A program made the translations under genes and the position numbers. From Lysinibacillus louembei (GTDB taxonomy: Bacteria > Bacillota > Bacilli > Bacillales_A > Planococcaceae): a stretch of DNA of 64,000 nucleotides. Location of the stretch: assembly GCF_033880585.1 (NCBI RefSeq), contig NZ_CP137624.1, forward strand, positions 124,001-188,000, in the 5' to 3' direction. Positions 24,232 to 31,277 of this stretch are shown here, in pieces (position 1 is the stretch's first letter; every line of letters starts with the position of its first letter). The notes beneath the pieces were generated by a model that worked only from the letters and a program-made list of their open reading frames with translations, did not search any database and was not told the DNA's origin.

Positions 24232-24447
24232 CTAGGAAGCTCGTACAGCCGTTTTAATTTTAGGGGCATTATTGTACTCGACAAGTCGTTCAGCGTGTTC
24301 TATCGTTTCGCTGTGCGTTTTATAGCCCCAATTCTTACGTAGTGCCTCGATGTGTTGGATAAAACCGATTTCATTTTCCTTGTAGCCATATTTATCAAAC
24401 AGGTTGGCATGAAGTATCATCTGGTCGATGTGGTATTGTTCAGTCAT
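24232..24447 (-). CDS. Small phage protein, 71 aa
   Basis: ATG at 24447, overlapping the stop region of the upstream gene, with GAAGGTGAATCG as ribosome binding site. The helical, His-rich sequence contains HIDQMILHANLFDKYGYKEN. No family recognised. Confidence 0.5.
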   Translation of the reverse strand: MTEQYHIDQMILHANLFDKYGYKENEIGFIQHIEALRKNWGYKTHSETIEHAERLVEYNNAPKIKTAVRAS

Positions 24448-24682
24448 TCGATTCACCTTCTAACCCCAATGCTTCGCGTGCTATATCCCCACCATCTTTC
24501 AAAATGACAACCTCATCCCCTTGTTTTAGGCGATACCAGTCAGCATCTGCATAAAATTCAAGGGCTTCACGCAATTTCTTGTTTTCAGCCTTCTCACGCT
24601 CAAGCTCCATAAAATGTGCAGCTTGTAATGTTTCGATAGTTCTTTGTAAGCGGATGTTTTCTGTAACAAGATTTTCATTCAT
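24440..24682 (-). CDS. Small coiled-coil phage protein, 80 aa
   Basis: The first 45 residues form a coiled coil (LVTENIRLQRTIETLQAAHF, then MELEREKAENKKLREALEF). A short C-terminal part follows (VVILKDGGDIAREALG). The start at 24682 lies inside the end of the upstream coiled-coil gene; the two may have arisen together. Confidence 0.55.
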   Translation of the reverse strand: MNENLVTENIRLQRTIETLQAAHFMELEREKAENKKLREALEFYADADWYRLKQGDEVVILKDGGDIAREALGLEGESND

Positions 24683-25097
24683 CTGATTCACCTACCCCTG
24701 AAATGATTTCTAAAATGCTGTCAATTACACTCTCTTCTACATAATTGTCCTTCGCTTCTAAACATTCTTTGTGAATCTTTTCGAGCACTTCATGTAATCG
24801 TTCGTTTTCAAATGCTGTTTCAGCAATGAGATTATGCTGATTGCAATGTTGTTCATCATACCAATCAACAGATTCCTTCAATCGCTCCACTGCCATTCGA
24901 GCCTTGGCTTCTGCAAGCTCCGTCACATCTAGCAATCTTTTAGTTTTAGATAGCTCGTTTTGTAGTCGCTCTACCTCAACTATTAGTTTAGGAGCCTGAA
25001 ATGCCATATCTGTATGTGTTTCGATGTCCATAAAATCAGTGTTGTTAAACTCATTTAGATATTCTTCCCAATGCTTTTTAATCGCCTCTAAATTCAT
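24675..25097 (-). CDS. Coiled-coil phage protein, 140 aa
   Basis: An acidic helical protein: NLEAIKKHWEEYLNEFNNTD, then a coiled coil through about residue 115 (VEVERLQNELSKTKRLLD). Overlaps yopX-like and the 80-aa gene. Function unknown. Confidence 0.6.
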   Translation of the reverse strand: MNLEAIKKHWEEYLNEFNNTDFMDIETHTDMAFQAPKLIVEVERLQNELSKTKRLLDVTELAEAKARMAVERLKESVDWYDEQHCNQHNLIAETAFENERLHEVLEKIHKECLEAKDNYVEESVIDSILEIISGVGESDE

Positions 25098-25555
25098 GCC
25101 TGCACCTCCAGTAAATGACTGTGTTCGTGGATGTTTCCGATAATTTCTATCATTTCGCTCGTACCAAGAGAAACAACACTATTTTTCTTAGGAATATGTG
25201 GAGGATAAGAACCCTCAAATTTAACTGCTTTATAACCGAATTTCGCATTTTCGAATACTACATCGCCTATGAAATACGATTCAAATGTAGTTGCTCCATT
25301 ACGAACTTTTACAATATCCCCCTCATAAATCTCCTTGCCGTTCTTGTCCTTTAAGCCTGAGCATTCCCCGACACTCTCTGGATGCACTTCGTGATAGGTC
25401 ATCGTAGATATTAATGTTGTAGAACTAGCGTTAAATGTAGACACCGATACCACAATAAAGTATGAAAAATTACTAACTATTAAGCTGCCAGATACCCATT
25501 TGCCATTATCAATACGCTTTCCTCTGAACTTAGTTGTCCTATAATTACCTTGCAT
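25094..25555 (-). CDS. YopX family protein
   Basis: A 153-aa protein with the YopX pattern: TTKFRGKRIDNGKWVSGSL at the N-terminus and CSGLKDKNGKEIYEGDIVKV in the middle, ending IIGNIHEHSHLLEV. YopX is a common phage accessory family without established function. Confidence 0.88.
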   Translation of the reverse strand: MQGNYRTTKFRGKRIDNGKWVSGSLIVSNFSYFIVVSVSTFNASSTTLISTMTYHEVHPESVGECSGLKDKNGKEIYEGDIVKVRNGATTFESYFIGDVVFENAKFGYKAVKFEGSYPPHIPKKNSVVSLGTSEMIEIIGNIHEHSHLLEVQA

Positions 25556-25558
25556 TCC

Positions 25559-25762
25559 TTATCGCCCTCCTTGTCTCTTTAATACTCGATAAGCTCCCCC
25601 AAAGAGCTTTTCTACCTCATCTCGCTCCAAATTATGAGCAATCCGACAATGCGCCTTAGTAATCATCGCTCCCATATGTCCACATCCAGTCACTGGACAC
25701 ATGACATACTCACCTTGTATGGACGTCCACCCCTTCGCACGTCTAACCTCCGCCTTCGCCAT
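25559..25762 (-). CDS. Small zinc-finger phage protein
   Basis: A 67-aa basic protein with one C2H2-like site (YVMCPVTGCGHMGAMITKAH, then CRIAHNLERDEV). It lies between yopX-like and the helicase loader gene, so it may belong to the replication group. Confidence 0.6.
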   Translation of the reverse strand: MAKAEVRRAKGWTSIQGEYVMCPVTGCGHMGAMITKAHCRIAHNLERDEVEKLFGGAYRVLKRQGGR

Positions 25763-25773
25763 ACCATCACCCC

Positions 25774-26598
25774 TTAATTGTTTAAAATCGAATCAAATTT
25801 GCTCATTCTCCCTTTCGCAATCTCACGACGATAACTGGTTGCTTCATTTTTTATTGGTTGAGACATTTCAATTAATCTATCAGGAATACGTTTTCCGATT
25901 TGATCTGGCAAGTCTTTAGGATTTAAATTACTTGTTGCCATAAGAGGCTTTTGTCTGCGGCTACGACCATCAAAAATCTGAAAGACTGTTTCTAATACCC
26001 AATCACTAGGCTTTTCAGCTCCTAAATCATCGATGATAAGTAAGTCACAAATCATTAAGGCTTTCATGATTTGATGTTCACTTTCGTTGTTATTTTTGTT
26101 GAACGTAGCCCGTATTTTACCGAGTAATTCGGGCATTGAGATAAACACCACTGTTTTACCTTGAGCTATTAAATAATTGTGGACAGCTGCAGCTAAGTGT
26201 GTTTTGCCATTTCCAACATCACCCCACAGGAGCAATGATTCAGCTCCAAACTCTTCAAAATGCTCTGCATAATACTTGGCTGCCTTGAACGCTTTTTCTG
26301 CTCCCTGTCGCATTGAGAAATTATCAAAACTAGCACTCAGGTATTTGTCCCCAACATTGCTAATAGCAAATAATGACCGTATTTCATTATCCTCTTTTGC
26401 TTTGATCAAACGTTCTACCTCAGCTTTCTTTACATCTTTTTCGCATTGACAAACAGGTTGAACCCAATATTTTTTGTTGAACACCTCAACTTGAATCGCC
26501 TTCACCTCTTGTCCACAGTATGGGCAAATTACGCTAGAGTGAGAGTCCGTCATATTCGTCGTTATTAGATTGTTTACCACGTTCCCGAATGCCTGCAT
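25774..26598 (-). CDS. Replicative helicase loader, DnaC/IstB-like ATPase
   Basis: A 274-aa protein. An N-terminal zinc ribbon (ICPYCGQEV and PVCQCEKDVK) precedes an AAA+ domain with Walker A LLWGDVGNGKTHLAAAV and Walker B MICDLLIIDDLGAEKPSDW; a sensor 1-type ATSN follows. The ATG at 26598 has AAAGGAGAGCC but creates a 65-nt overlap with the DnaD-like gene; an ATG at 26553 is possible but lacks a site. It loads the host DnaB helicase at the phage origin together with the DnaD-like protein. Confidence 0.9.
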   Translation of the reverse strand: MQAFGNVVNNLITTNMTDSHSSVICPYCGQEVKAIQVEVFNKKYWVQPVCQCEKDVKKAEVERLIKAKEDNEIRSLFAISNVGDKYLSASFDNFSMRQGAEKAFKAAKYYAEHFEEFGAESLLLWGDVGNGKTHLAAAVHNYLIAQGKTVVFISMPELLGKIRATFNKNNNESEHQIMKALMICDLLIIDDLGAEKPSDWVLETVFQIFDGRSRRQKPLMATSNLNPKDLPDQIGKRIPDRLIEMSQPIKNEATSYRREIAKGRMSKFDSILNN

Positions 26599-27400
26599 TT
26601 AATTGGCTCTCCTTTCGTATGAAGTCTTCATAAGTGTTAATTCCATGTTCAATCGACCAACGCTTTAAAATGCCATCAATGTAGTTTATAAATGGCTTGC
26701 CCCTATCAAGTGCTATTTTGAAAGCTTCGATAATCAAATCAGCATCCTTGTAATACTCCAGTAGTTTATTAATGTCCTGCGCATCCCTGTAAGTGGTTGG
26801 CCGCATATGCTGCTCAAAGTATGTTTTGATTTTCAAAAATGATTCGTCGATTTGAGATGAGGGAGGAGGAGAGGGAGGCACAGCCTCCTCTTTCTCTTCT
26901 TTTTCTTCTTTTTCTTCTTCTTCTTTTTCTTCTTCTTCTTCTTGTCCACGTGTCGTTGACGTATCGTGTAACGACTCGTACCACGAATCGTAAATCGCTT
27001 TTACAGGTTCATTGAAAATGTTATCTCCCACATAAGGAATTAAGTCTGTATCTTTCACATGCTGCAACTCTGATTTCACACAATCCAGTACAGGTTTTCC
27101 GCCTTTATTGAAGTTGTATTTGCCCCAGTTCTTTACTGCAATTTCACGTGTTTCGGGGTTATAGCGAATTAATTTATGATGATCCATAAACCTTTGCATC
27201 AACGCATTAATACTCTCGATTGAATAGCCTGTATCGAATGCCATTTGTTTTTTTGATATACCATAAATCCCGATTTGTGTTGTGTGCTCATTTGTGAGCA
27301 AGTACAGGAAGAAATATTTATCTTCGGGTGTCATTTCTTCAGATACTGTTGGATCATTCCAAAATGCTGTGTGTACCATTCTGAATTTTGCTTTAGCCAT
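26534..27400 (-). CDS. Phage replication initiator/organiser, DnaD-like
   Basis: A 288-aa protein. The N-terminal winged-helix domain (KFRMVHTAFWNDPTVSEEMT, then YFFLYLLTNEHTTQIGIY) belongs to phage replisome organiser/DnaD N-terminal type. An E/K-rich linker spans residues about 153-173, with Pro after it. The C-terminal DnaD-type helical domain (YFEQHMRPTTYRDAQDINKL) ends the protein. The gene encloses a cluster of four iterons just before the linker-coding tract. It pairs with the DnaC-like loader downstream. Confidence 0.88.
   Translation of the reverse strand: MAKAKFRMVHTAFWNDPTVSEEMTPEDKYFFLYLLTNEHTTQIGIYGISKKQMAFDTGYSIESINALMQRFMDHHKLIRYNPETREIAVKNWGKYNFNKGGKPVLDCVKSELQHVKDTDLIPYVGDNIFNEPVKAIYDSWYESLHDTSTTRGQEEEEEKEEEEKEEKEEKEEAVPPSPPPSSQIDESFLKIKTYFEQHMRPTTYRDAQDINKLLEYYKDADLIIEAFKIALDRGKPFINYIDGILKRWSIEHGINTYEDFIRKESQLNAGIRERGKQSNNDEYDGLSL
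26948..26991. other. Iteron cluster, candidate phage replication origin
   Basis: Four direct repeats with plus-strand consensus ACG(A/T)NTCGT begin at 26948, 26959, 26971 and 26983, so spacing is 11, 12 and 12 nt, about one helical turn. Copies: ACGTGTCGT, ACGTATCGT, ACGACTCGT, ACGAATCGT. They lie inside the DnaD-like gene, next to a 60-nt pyrimidine-rich tract (26882-26944). Many phage origins lie within the initiator gene, so this is the best origin candidate. Confidence 0.6.
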
Positions 27401-27414
27401 TGCCCTAGCCCTCC

Positions 27415-27759
27415 TTACTCAACTACTATGTCTATATCAGCTTTCCATGCCCCTAATTTTTTCTGTTCAAATGCCTTCAATGCTGAACTGTACCTCAAAT
27501 AATCTCGCACAATTGGAATCTCTTTAAACTCATCTGTGGTAGCGCGTAATAAGTCATATTCTGTGATGTTAAAGAGTTCAGTAATCCCCAGTAATGACTG
27601 AATACTTAAAGAAGTACTTTTTACGAATTTTTTGTGATAATACTGTCGTGTAAATCCTAATGTGTCAAAAATTTCACATTGCTTAAGACCATGAATTCTA
27701 CGCAATATTTCAATGCGCTTTTTAGCCCTTAAAATTTGTTGGTCTGTTGTTAGTTGCAT
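27415..27759 (-). CDS. HTH protein of unknown function, 114 aa
   Basis: The N-terminal half resembles a lambda-repressor-type HTH (RIEILRRIHGLKQCEIFDTL then GFTRQYYHKK, LLGITELFNI). The C-terminus is helical. Directly upstream of the DnaD-like gene, it may regulate the replication genes. Confidence 0.6.
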   Translation of the reverse strand: MQLTTDQQILRAKKRIEILRRIHGLKQCEIFDTLGFTRQYYHKKFVKSTSLSIQSLLGITELFNITEYDLLRATTDEFKEIPIVRDYLRYSSALKAFEQKKLGAWKADIDIVVE

Positions 27760-27789
27760 TCCGTCCCCTCCCCTCCTTACTTTTAAGCC

Positions 27790-27975
27790 CTATATCGCTT
27801 CTACCTTCTGTAATTGGTTTTTTCCAACAAACACAAAGCCACTATAGCCTTCAATTGACACTGCATACTTCAAATCAGGCTCCCGAAATTCATTGATATT
27901 TGCAACAGTCCCGATTGCAATTTCTTGACCATCCGAATTTAATATCTTCACTGTATCTCTTGTTTTAATTTCCAT
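27790..27975 (-). CDS. Small beta-rich phage protein, 61 aa
   Basis: Compact, SH3-like sequence (EIKTRDTVKILNSDGQEIAI, then YSGFVFVGKNQLQKVEA). ATG at 27975 with AAGGAGTAG upstream. Common in phage early regions; function unknown. Confidence 0.55.
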   Translation of the reverse strand: MEIKTRDTVKILNSDGQEIAIGTVANINEFREPDLKYAVSIEGYSGFVFVGKNQLQKVEAI

Positions 27976-27988
27976 ATAACTACTCCTT

Positions 27989-28189
27989 CTATGTTTTGAT
28001 TATTAATAAATCATTAGGCGTACATTCCAAGTGAATACACAGCTTATCAAGTGTTTCAAACGTAATTCCCTTCGCTCTTTCATAATAAATATTTGTGAGT
28101 GTTGTTCTTGAAATATCAGCTTCACTAGCTAATTTCGTAATGCTGATACGGCGTTCTGCCATCAATATGCGTAGTCGGTTTTCGTGCAT
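27989..28189 (-). CDS. XRE-family HTH regulator, Cro-like
   Basis: A 66-aa single-domain HTH (ENRLRILMAERRISITKLAS, then EADISRTTLTNIYYERAKGI). The ends match the Cro/CI minimal fold. It lies between the recombination and replication genes. The target is unknown, and the main switch operators are elsewhere. Confidence 0.8.
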   Translation of the reverse strand: MHENRLRILMAERRISITKLASEADISRTTLTNIYYERAKGITFETLDKLCIHLECTPNDLLIIKT

Positions 28190-28200
28190 ACCTAAACCTC

Positions 28201-29010
28201 CTAATCTAGTAAATACTCAATTTCGAATGAGCTTTCTAATTGCTTCGTCGCTCGACAATAAGCACACTTCTCGCAACGATGTCCATTTTTCGTGCCAGCC
28301 TTTGCTTCTAACATGCTCGGAAGGAGCAACTGGATATATTCACTCTCAAAGCTAAAACGCTCGCTATCGAAGTGCAAAACGGCTTTGTCGGGTGGTGATT
28401 CTTTTGTAACGGCCACAATGTAAGGGTTGTAATATCGCCCTGTATTTCGGTAGATGATTTCGCGATATACGTACATTTGCAGCACGTAGTCGTAAGCTTG
28501 TACAAATGACACATAGTTGCTGTACTTCTCGCTCCAATAGCGCTTAGCTAGCTCCTGCGTGCTTTTAAGGTCCGTAAAAAACCCTCGCTGGTGATTGATG
28601 TTATCGACTTTAATTTTCCATTGTGCGCCAAATAACTCACCTGTCATAATGACCTCTTTTTCACCTTCAAGTGCAAACATGCAAAATCGGTCATTTTTGA
28701 TGGTTTCTATCATCTCGTCAGCTTTTTCGTAATCAGCATATTTGCCACCACGCGCTTTAAAAATACTGTCGTGATTTTCTTCGGCATATTGAGCGAAAGC
28801 TTCGTCACTCTCAAATGCGGCATGTAAATATGAACCTACCGATAAAGCTGTAGAGTGAGGACGAGTAAACTCGCCCTTTAACTCCGCAATCATGGCTGCC
28901 TCACATGTCATAGCCTGCTTAAATTGCGACACGCTCATGTAATGTTGGTTTGCTTCTCGCGAATGGTAGTTATCCTTCGTTAGCTGGAACGTTGGCGTTG
29001 GCTGCTGCAT
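28201..29010 (-). CDS. RecE-like PD-(D/E)XK exonuclease, DUF3799 type
   Basis: A 269-aa protein: LTKDNYHSREANQHYMSVSQ at the N-terminus, then a SVGSYLHAAFESDEAFAQYA helix and the nuclease core EVIMTGELFGAQWKIKVDNI with FFTDLKST giving the D and K residues. The C-terminal C-x2-C-x2-C (RCEKCAYCRATK) may bind a metal. This matches the exonuclease VIII-type domain. Its start overlaps the upstream gene by 41 nt, and AGAGGTGAAGG precedes ATG. It is the exonuclease half of a phage recombination pair. Confidence 0.85.
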   Translation of the reverse strand: MQQPTPTFQLTKDNYHSREANQHYMSVSQFKQAMTCEAAMIAELKGEFTRPHSTALSVGSYLHAAFESDEAFAQYAEENHDSIFKARGGKYADYEKADEMIETIKNDRFCMFALEGEKEVIMTGELFGAQWKIKVDNINHQRGFFTDLKSTQELAKRYWSEKYSNYVSFVQAYDYVLQMYVYREIIYRNTGRYYNPYIVAVTKESPPDKAVLHFDSERFSFESEYIQLLLPSMLEAKAGTKNGHRCEKCAYCRATKQLESSFEIEYLLD

Positions 29011-29842
29011 CGTCCTTCACCTCTTTTTTAAACTCTGCTCCTAAGCCGCCATCGGCTTTTTTGGCATCTTCTTTGTTAAACCAGTCCTCTACCTTGCTCA
29101 TGCCATCTTTTAAGCTGTTGGCAATGTTTACAAGCTCTACATAATCAAATTCAGTGAATGAATTGGCGCTATATCCAAATTTTTCTTCAACCATTTCTTG
29201 TGTTACACGATAATGATTTTTAAAACCTTCTAGCATTTTAGCAACACGGTCTTTTAATGGACCTTGGCTATTGCCCGCTAATGTATCAGTGCATTGTTGA
29301 ACAGCTTTATCAATAACGTCACCTGGAATAACACCAAGAATACAGGCACGTAAGCGCCGAGCGCCATCATTAGCTACCTTTTCATATACGTCCCTAGGGT
29401 CAGTGAGTTGCTTAAGTTTTCCACCCTTTAAACCAATAGCATGCTTTACAGTAAATACTTTTTCCTGACGTACATTCGTTTCAAGGTCCCAACAAAACGC
29501 CTTCGCAACAGATTCGCCATTTCGTTGTTCTAGTTCCTGTATACCGTATGATAAGTTGCCCCAATTTTGAGCAATTGCCTCAGCTAAGCGAATAGATGGA
29601 CCAGTAACATTCGTTCCGCCTTTCGGATAGCGATACATCGCAACTGCCGCAAGCGCTGGGCGTTTACAAGTATCTAAAATGCGTTGCTCAGCAGCGAAAA
29701 TGTTCCTAGGAAACTGTTTCGCCATGAAAATCTGCCCTTTGACCTCTTCCATTTCGCGTGAAGCACTAGCCATAGCTAATGCGCCACCTTGGAATTGTTG
29801 AGTTGCTTGTGGGTTGTTAAATTGTTCCGTTAAGTTGTTCAT
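28970..29842 (-). CDS. Candidate single-strand annealing recombinase partner
   Basis: A 290-aa protein with a conserved phage-protein pattern (KRPALAAVAMYRYPKGGTNV, then TGPSIRLAEAIAQNWGNLSY, then ANDGARRLRACILGVIPGDV). It is not an obvious RecT, Erf or Sak. Its place directly upstream of, and overlapping, a RecE-like exonuclease is exactly where annealing proteins are found, so I infer that role. The C-terminus is Ala/Asn-rich and acidic, typical of SSB-tail-like ends. Function is inferred from context. Confidence 0.55.
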   Translation of the reverse strand: MNNLTEQFNNPQATQQFQGGALAMASASREMEEVKGQIFMAKQFPRNIFAAEQRILDTCKRPALAAVAMYRYPKGGTNVTGPSIRLAEAIAQNWGNLSYGIQELEQRNGESVAKAFCWDLETNVRQEKVFTVKHAIGLKGGKLKQLTDPRDVYEKVANDGARRLRACILGVIPGDVIDKAVQQCTDTLAGNSQGPLKDRVAKMLEGFKNHYRVTQEMVEEKFGYSANSFTEFDYVELVNIANSLKDGMSKVEDWFNKEDAKKADGGLGAEFKKEVKDDAAANANVPANEG

Positions 29843-29919
29843 TGAAATTTCCTCCTGTATGCGCTACAATGGCGCTAGAATTTGTTTTACTTGTCCACTG
29901 TTCCAGCAGTGGGCTTTTT
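29842..29919 (+). ncRNA. Short plus-strand promoter-terminator unit, candidate sRNA 2
   Basis: -35 TTGAAA (29842-29847), a 17-nt spacer, -10 TACAAT (29865-29870), then about 25 nt later a terminator hairpin CCACTG-6-CAGTGG followed by GC and five T (29915-29919). Transcript about 43 nt, antisense to the minus operon in the leader of the annealing-protein gene's upstream gap. It has no ORF of note. Confidence 0.55.
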
Positions 29920-30110
29920 CATTTGCTGACATTTGCATAACCTTGTTCCACCATGTACTCTCCTAAACACTTAACGTTGCAAAATTTCACATCATCAAAT
30001 TCAATATGCTTGTCTACTCCATCACCACAATTTTCACAAGTTTCCTCAACTGGATATTTCCCGTCTGGAAAGCCTGTCCGCATCATGTTTTGTACTTCAT
30101 AACATTCCAT
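29919..30110 (-). CDS. Small zinc-binding phage protein
   Basis: A 63-aa protein with VEETCENCGDGVDKH and VKFCNVKCLGEYMVEQGY: CxxC and CxxxC arranged like a short treble-clef finger. ATG at 30110 with AGGAGG upstream. Function unknown. Confidence 0.6.
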   Translation of the reverse strand: MECYEVQNMMRTGFPDGKYPVEETCENCGDGVDKHIEFDDVKFCNVKCLGEYMVEQGYANVSK

Positions 30111-30126
30111 ACTATTAACCTCCTAA

Positions 30127-30297
30127 CTAAGCGATTTTAGGCTCAACAAACGCCCATGTAGCATTTAAATCAACCTTGTCCATACCTTTGATATGATAGC
30201 CATCGAAATAGATTTCTTGCTTCATCTCATTAACAAATGTGTCGCCTGCGATATATGCACCATGAGCGCACGCTTCGATAATTTCCCATAGTTTCAT
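30127..30297 (-). CDS. Small phage protein, 56 aa
   Basis: An ATG at 30372 is in frame, but the ATG at 30297 has GGGAGGGG at the right distance and begins the conserved part (MKLWEIIEACAHGAYIAGDT). The C-terminus (LNATWAFVEPKIA) is typical of a small beta-rich phage family with no known function. It lies 19 nt after a zinc-ribbon gene. Confidence 0.6.
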   Translation of the reverse strand: MKLWEIIEACAHGAYIAGDTFVNEMKQEIYFDGYHIKGMDKVDLNATWAFVEPKIA

Positions 30298-30316
30298 AAG
30301 CCAAGCCCCTCCCTTG

Positions 30317-30493
30317 CTACTTTTTAACAATGCGTTGCTTCCAATCCAAGTATTCGGCTGACACTTTTTCATTAAGCTGAGCCTTGCAATAACTGCAAAA
30401 CGTGTCGTTTTCGTACCACGTGTAATAAACTATCTCGCCAGCCGAAAATCGCTTACGACACTCTCCACAATGCGTGTGTGCTGCTACTTTCAA
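30317..30493 (-). CDS. Small zinc-ribbon phage protein, 58 aa
   Basis: TTG start with AAAGGGGTAGG upstream; the start overlaps the preceding stop (TTGA). The zinc ribbon is HCGECRKRF and TFCSYCKAQL, followed by a basic helix (DWKQRIVKK). Likely DNA-binding or protein-binding. Confidence 0.6.
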   Translation of the reverse strand: MKVAAHTHCGECRKRFSAGEIVYYTWYENDTFCSYCKAQLNEKVSAEYLDWKQRIVKK

Positions 30494-30822
30494 ATTAACC
30501 TACCCCTTTCATCTTCCATCTCTTCCAATACACCATTGCGCCAACAAGGCTCGCAAAGCACATCGACCTTATACATTTCGGGATAAGGAAAAACCTGTCC
30601 ACGTCGCTTAAAATCTCTGCTGACATCACCACAGTTTTTGCATTCTGCATATACGATTTTGCTAGCGCTCCAAGATGGCTCAAACTCCGCTTGCAATTCA
30701 AACTCACCTTCGCAGTTCTCGCATTCCCAATCCGTCGTGTTGTCACTGTTTAAATCTGACAATGCGCCAGTCACAATGTTTTCGTACTCACAATATGGGC
30801 ACTTGACTTTATTACCCTGCAT
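30490..30822 (-). CDS. Phage protein with two zinc ribbons, 110 aa
   Basis: Ribbon 1: VKCPYCEYEN with ECENCEGEF. Ribbon 2: AECKNCGDVS with LCEPCWRNG. The eight cysteines are in four CxxC pairs. It forms a coupled string with the zinc-ribbon gene downstream and a tiny ORF upstream. Confidence 0.65.
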   Translation of the reverse strand: MQGNKVKCPYCEYENIVTGALSDLNSDNTTDWECENCEGEFELQAEFEPSWSASKIVYAECKNCGDVSRDFKRRGQVFPYPEMYKVDVLCEPCWRNGVLEEMEDERGRLI

Positions 30823-30933
30823 TCATTTCACCACCTTCCCGATGGTCTTCCCATCAAGCAGCCTACAAACAGGTAACCAACCTGCGAGGAGGTCTTTATA
30901 GACTGCTTGACGAGAGCGAAATTGCTTTCGCAA
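30823..30933 (-). CDS. Possible tiny basic protein, 36 aa
   Basis: TTG at 30933 opens a frame (RKQFRSRQAVYKDLLAGWLP, then VCRLLDGKTIGKVVK) whose stop TGA is directly followed by the ATG of the next gene. No good ribosome binding site is seen. The frame is continuous with the preceding 48-aa gene across its TAA, so it could also be a readthrough extension. Confidence 0.35.
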   Translation of the reverse strand: MRKQFRSRQAVYKDLLAGWLPVCRLLDGKTIGKVVK

Positions 30934-30945
30934 ACGCCATGCGTA

Positions 30946-31092
30946 TTAAAGTACATCTTCCAATGTAAGTTTTTGATTGCTAATAAAAACATGCACATAC
31001 GCTTCAACGCGCTCTAATTTTGTTTGATTATCAAGTGTTGTGTCCTCCAATACTTGATTGATAGCTACAATAGTTGATTCACACTCAGTCAT
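30946..31092 (-). CDS. Small phage protein, 48 aa
   Basis: ATG at 31092 with AAGGAGAGATTTTT. The product (MTECESTIVAINQVLEDTTL, then NQTKLERVEAYVHVFISNQK) is a short helical acidic protein. No family recognised. Confidence 0.55.
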   Translation of the reverse strand: MTECESTIVAINQVLEDTTLDNQTKLERVEAYVHVFISNQKLTLEDVL

Positions 31093-31123
31093 AAAAATCT
31101 CTCCTTTTTCCCACCCTGTGTGT

Positions 31124-31204
31124 TATAATGAGACTTACATATTAATATCAACTTTCCTTTGTACTGGCTGTTTAATCGTTGGAGCGATTAAGCAGCTTTT
31201 TTAA
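31124..31204 (+). ncRNA. Short plus-strand promoter-terminator unit, candidate sRNA 3
   Basis: An extended -10 TGTTATAAT (TATAAT at 31124-31129) is followed by a strong terminator: GCTG-TTTAATCG, a 6-nt loop, CGATTAA-GCAGC, then TTTTTT ending about 31203. Predicted RNA about 68 nt. Its 3' hairpin is antisense to the last codons of the 29-aa gene at 31188-31277. The same TGTTATAATRGAG start is seen in candidate sRNA 1. Confidence 0.55.
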
Positions 31205-31277
31205 TGCACTCTGACATGCACACAATGCACTGTTCTGTTGTTAAGCTTGTCCACTTCCATGACCTAAACCACTTCAT
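31188..31277 (-). CDS. Tiny phage protein, 29 aa
   Basis: ATG at 31277, overlapping the end of the upstream gene, with TAGGTGAAGCAG. The product (MKWFRSWKWTSLTTEQCIVC, then MSECIKKAA) is Trp/Cys-rich. Its stop is inside the hairpin of the antisense candidate sRNA. I recall similar tiny proteins in Bacillus phages, without a function. Confidence 0.5.
   Translation of the reverse strand: MKWFRSWKWTSLTTEQCIVCMSECIKKAA

Noticed and set aside
26882-26944. Triplet microsatellite
   Set aside because: The CTT/TTC-rich run encodes the E/K linker of the DnaD-like protein and is interrupted irregularly; no evidence of slippage alleles.
30127-30297. Tad2-type anti-Thoeris protein
   Set aside because: The 56-aa protein shares only a general MKLWEII start and C-terminal Trp with DUF2829-like proteins; too little to claim.
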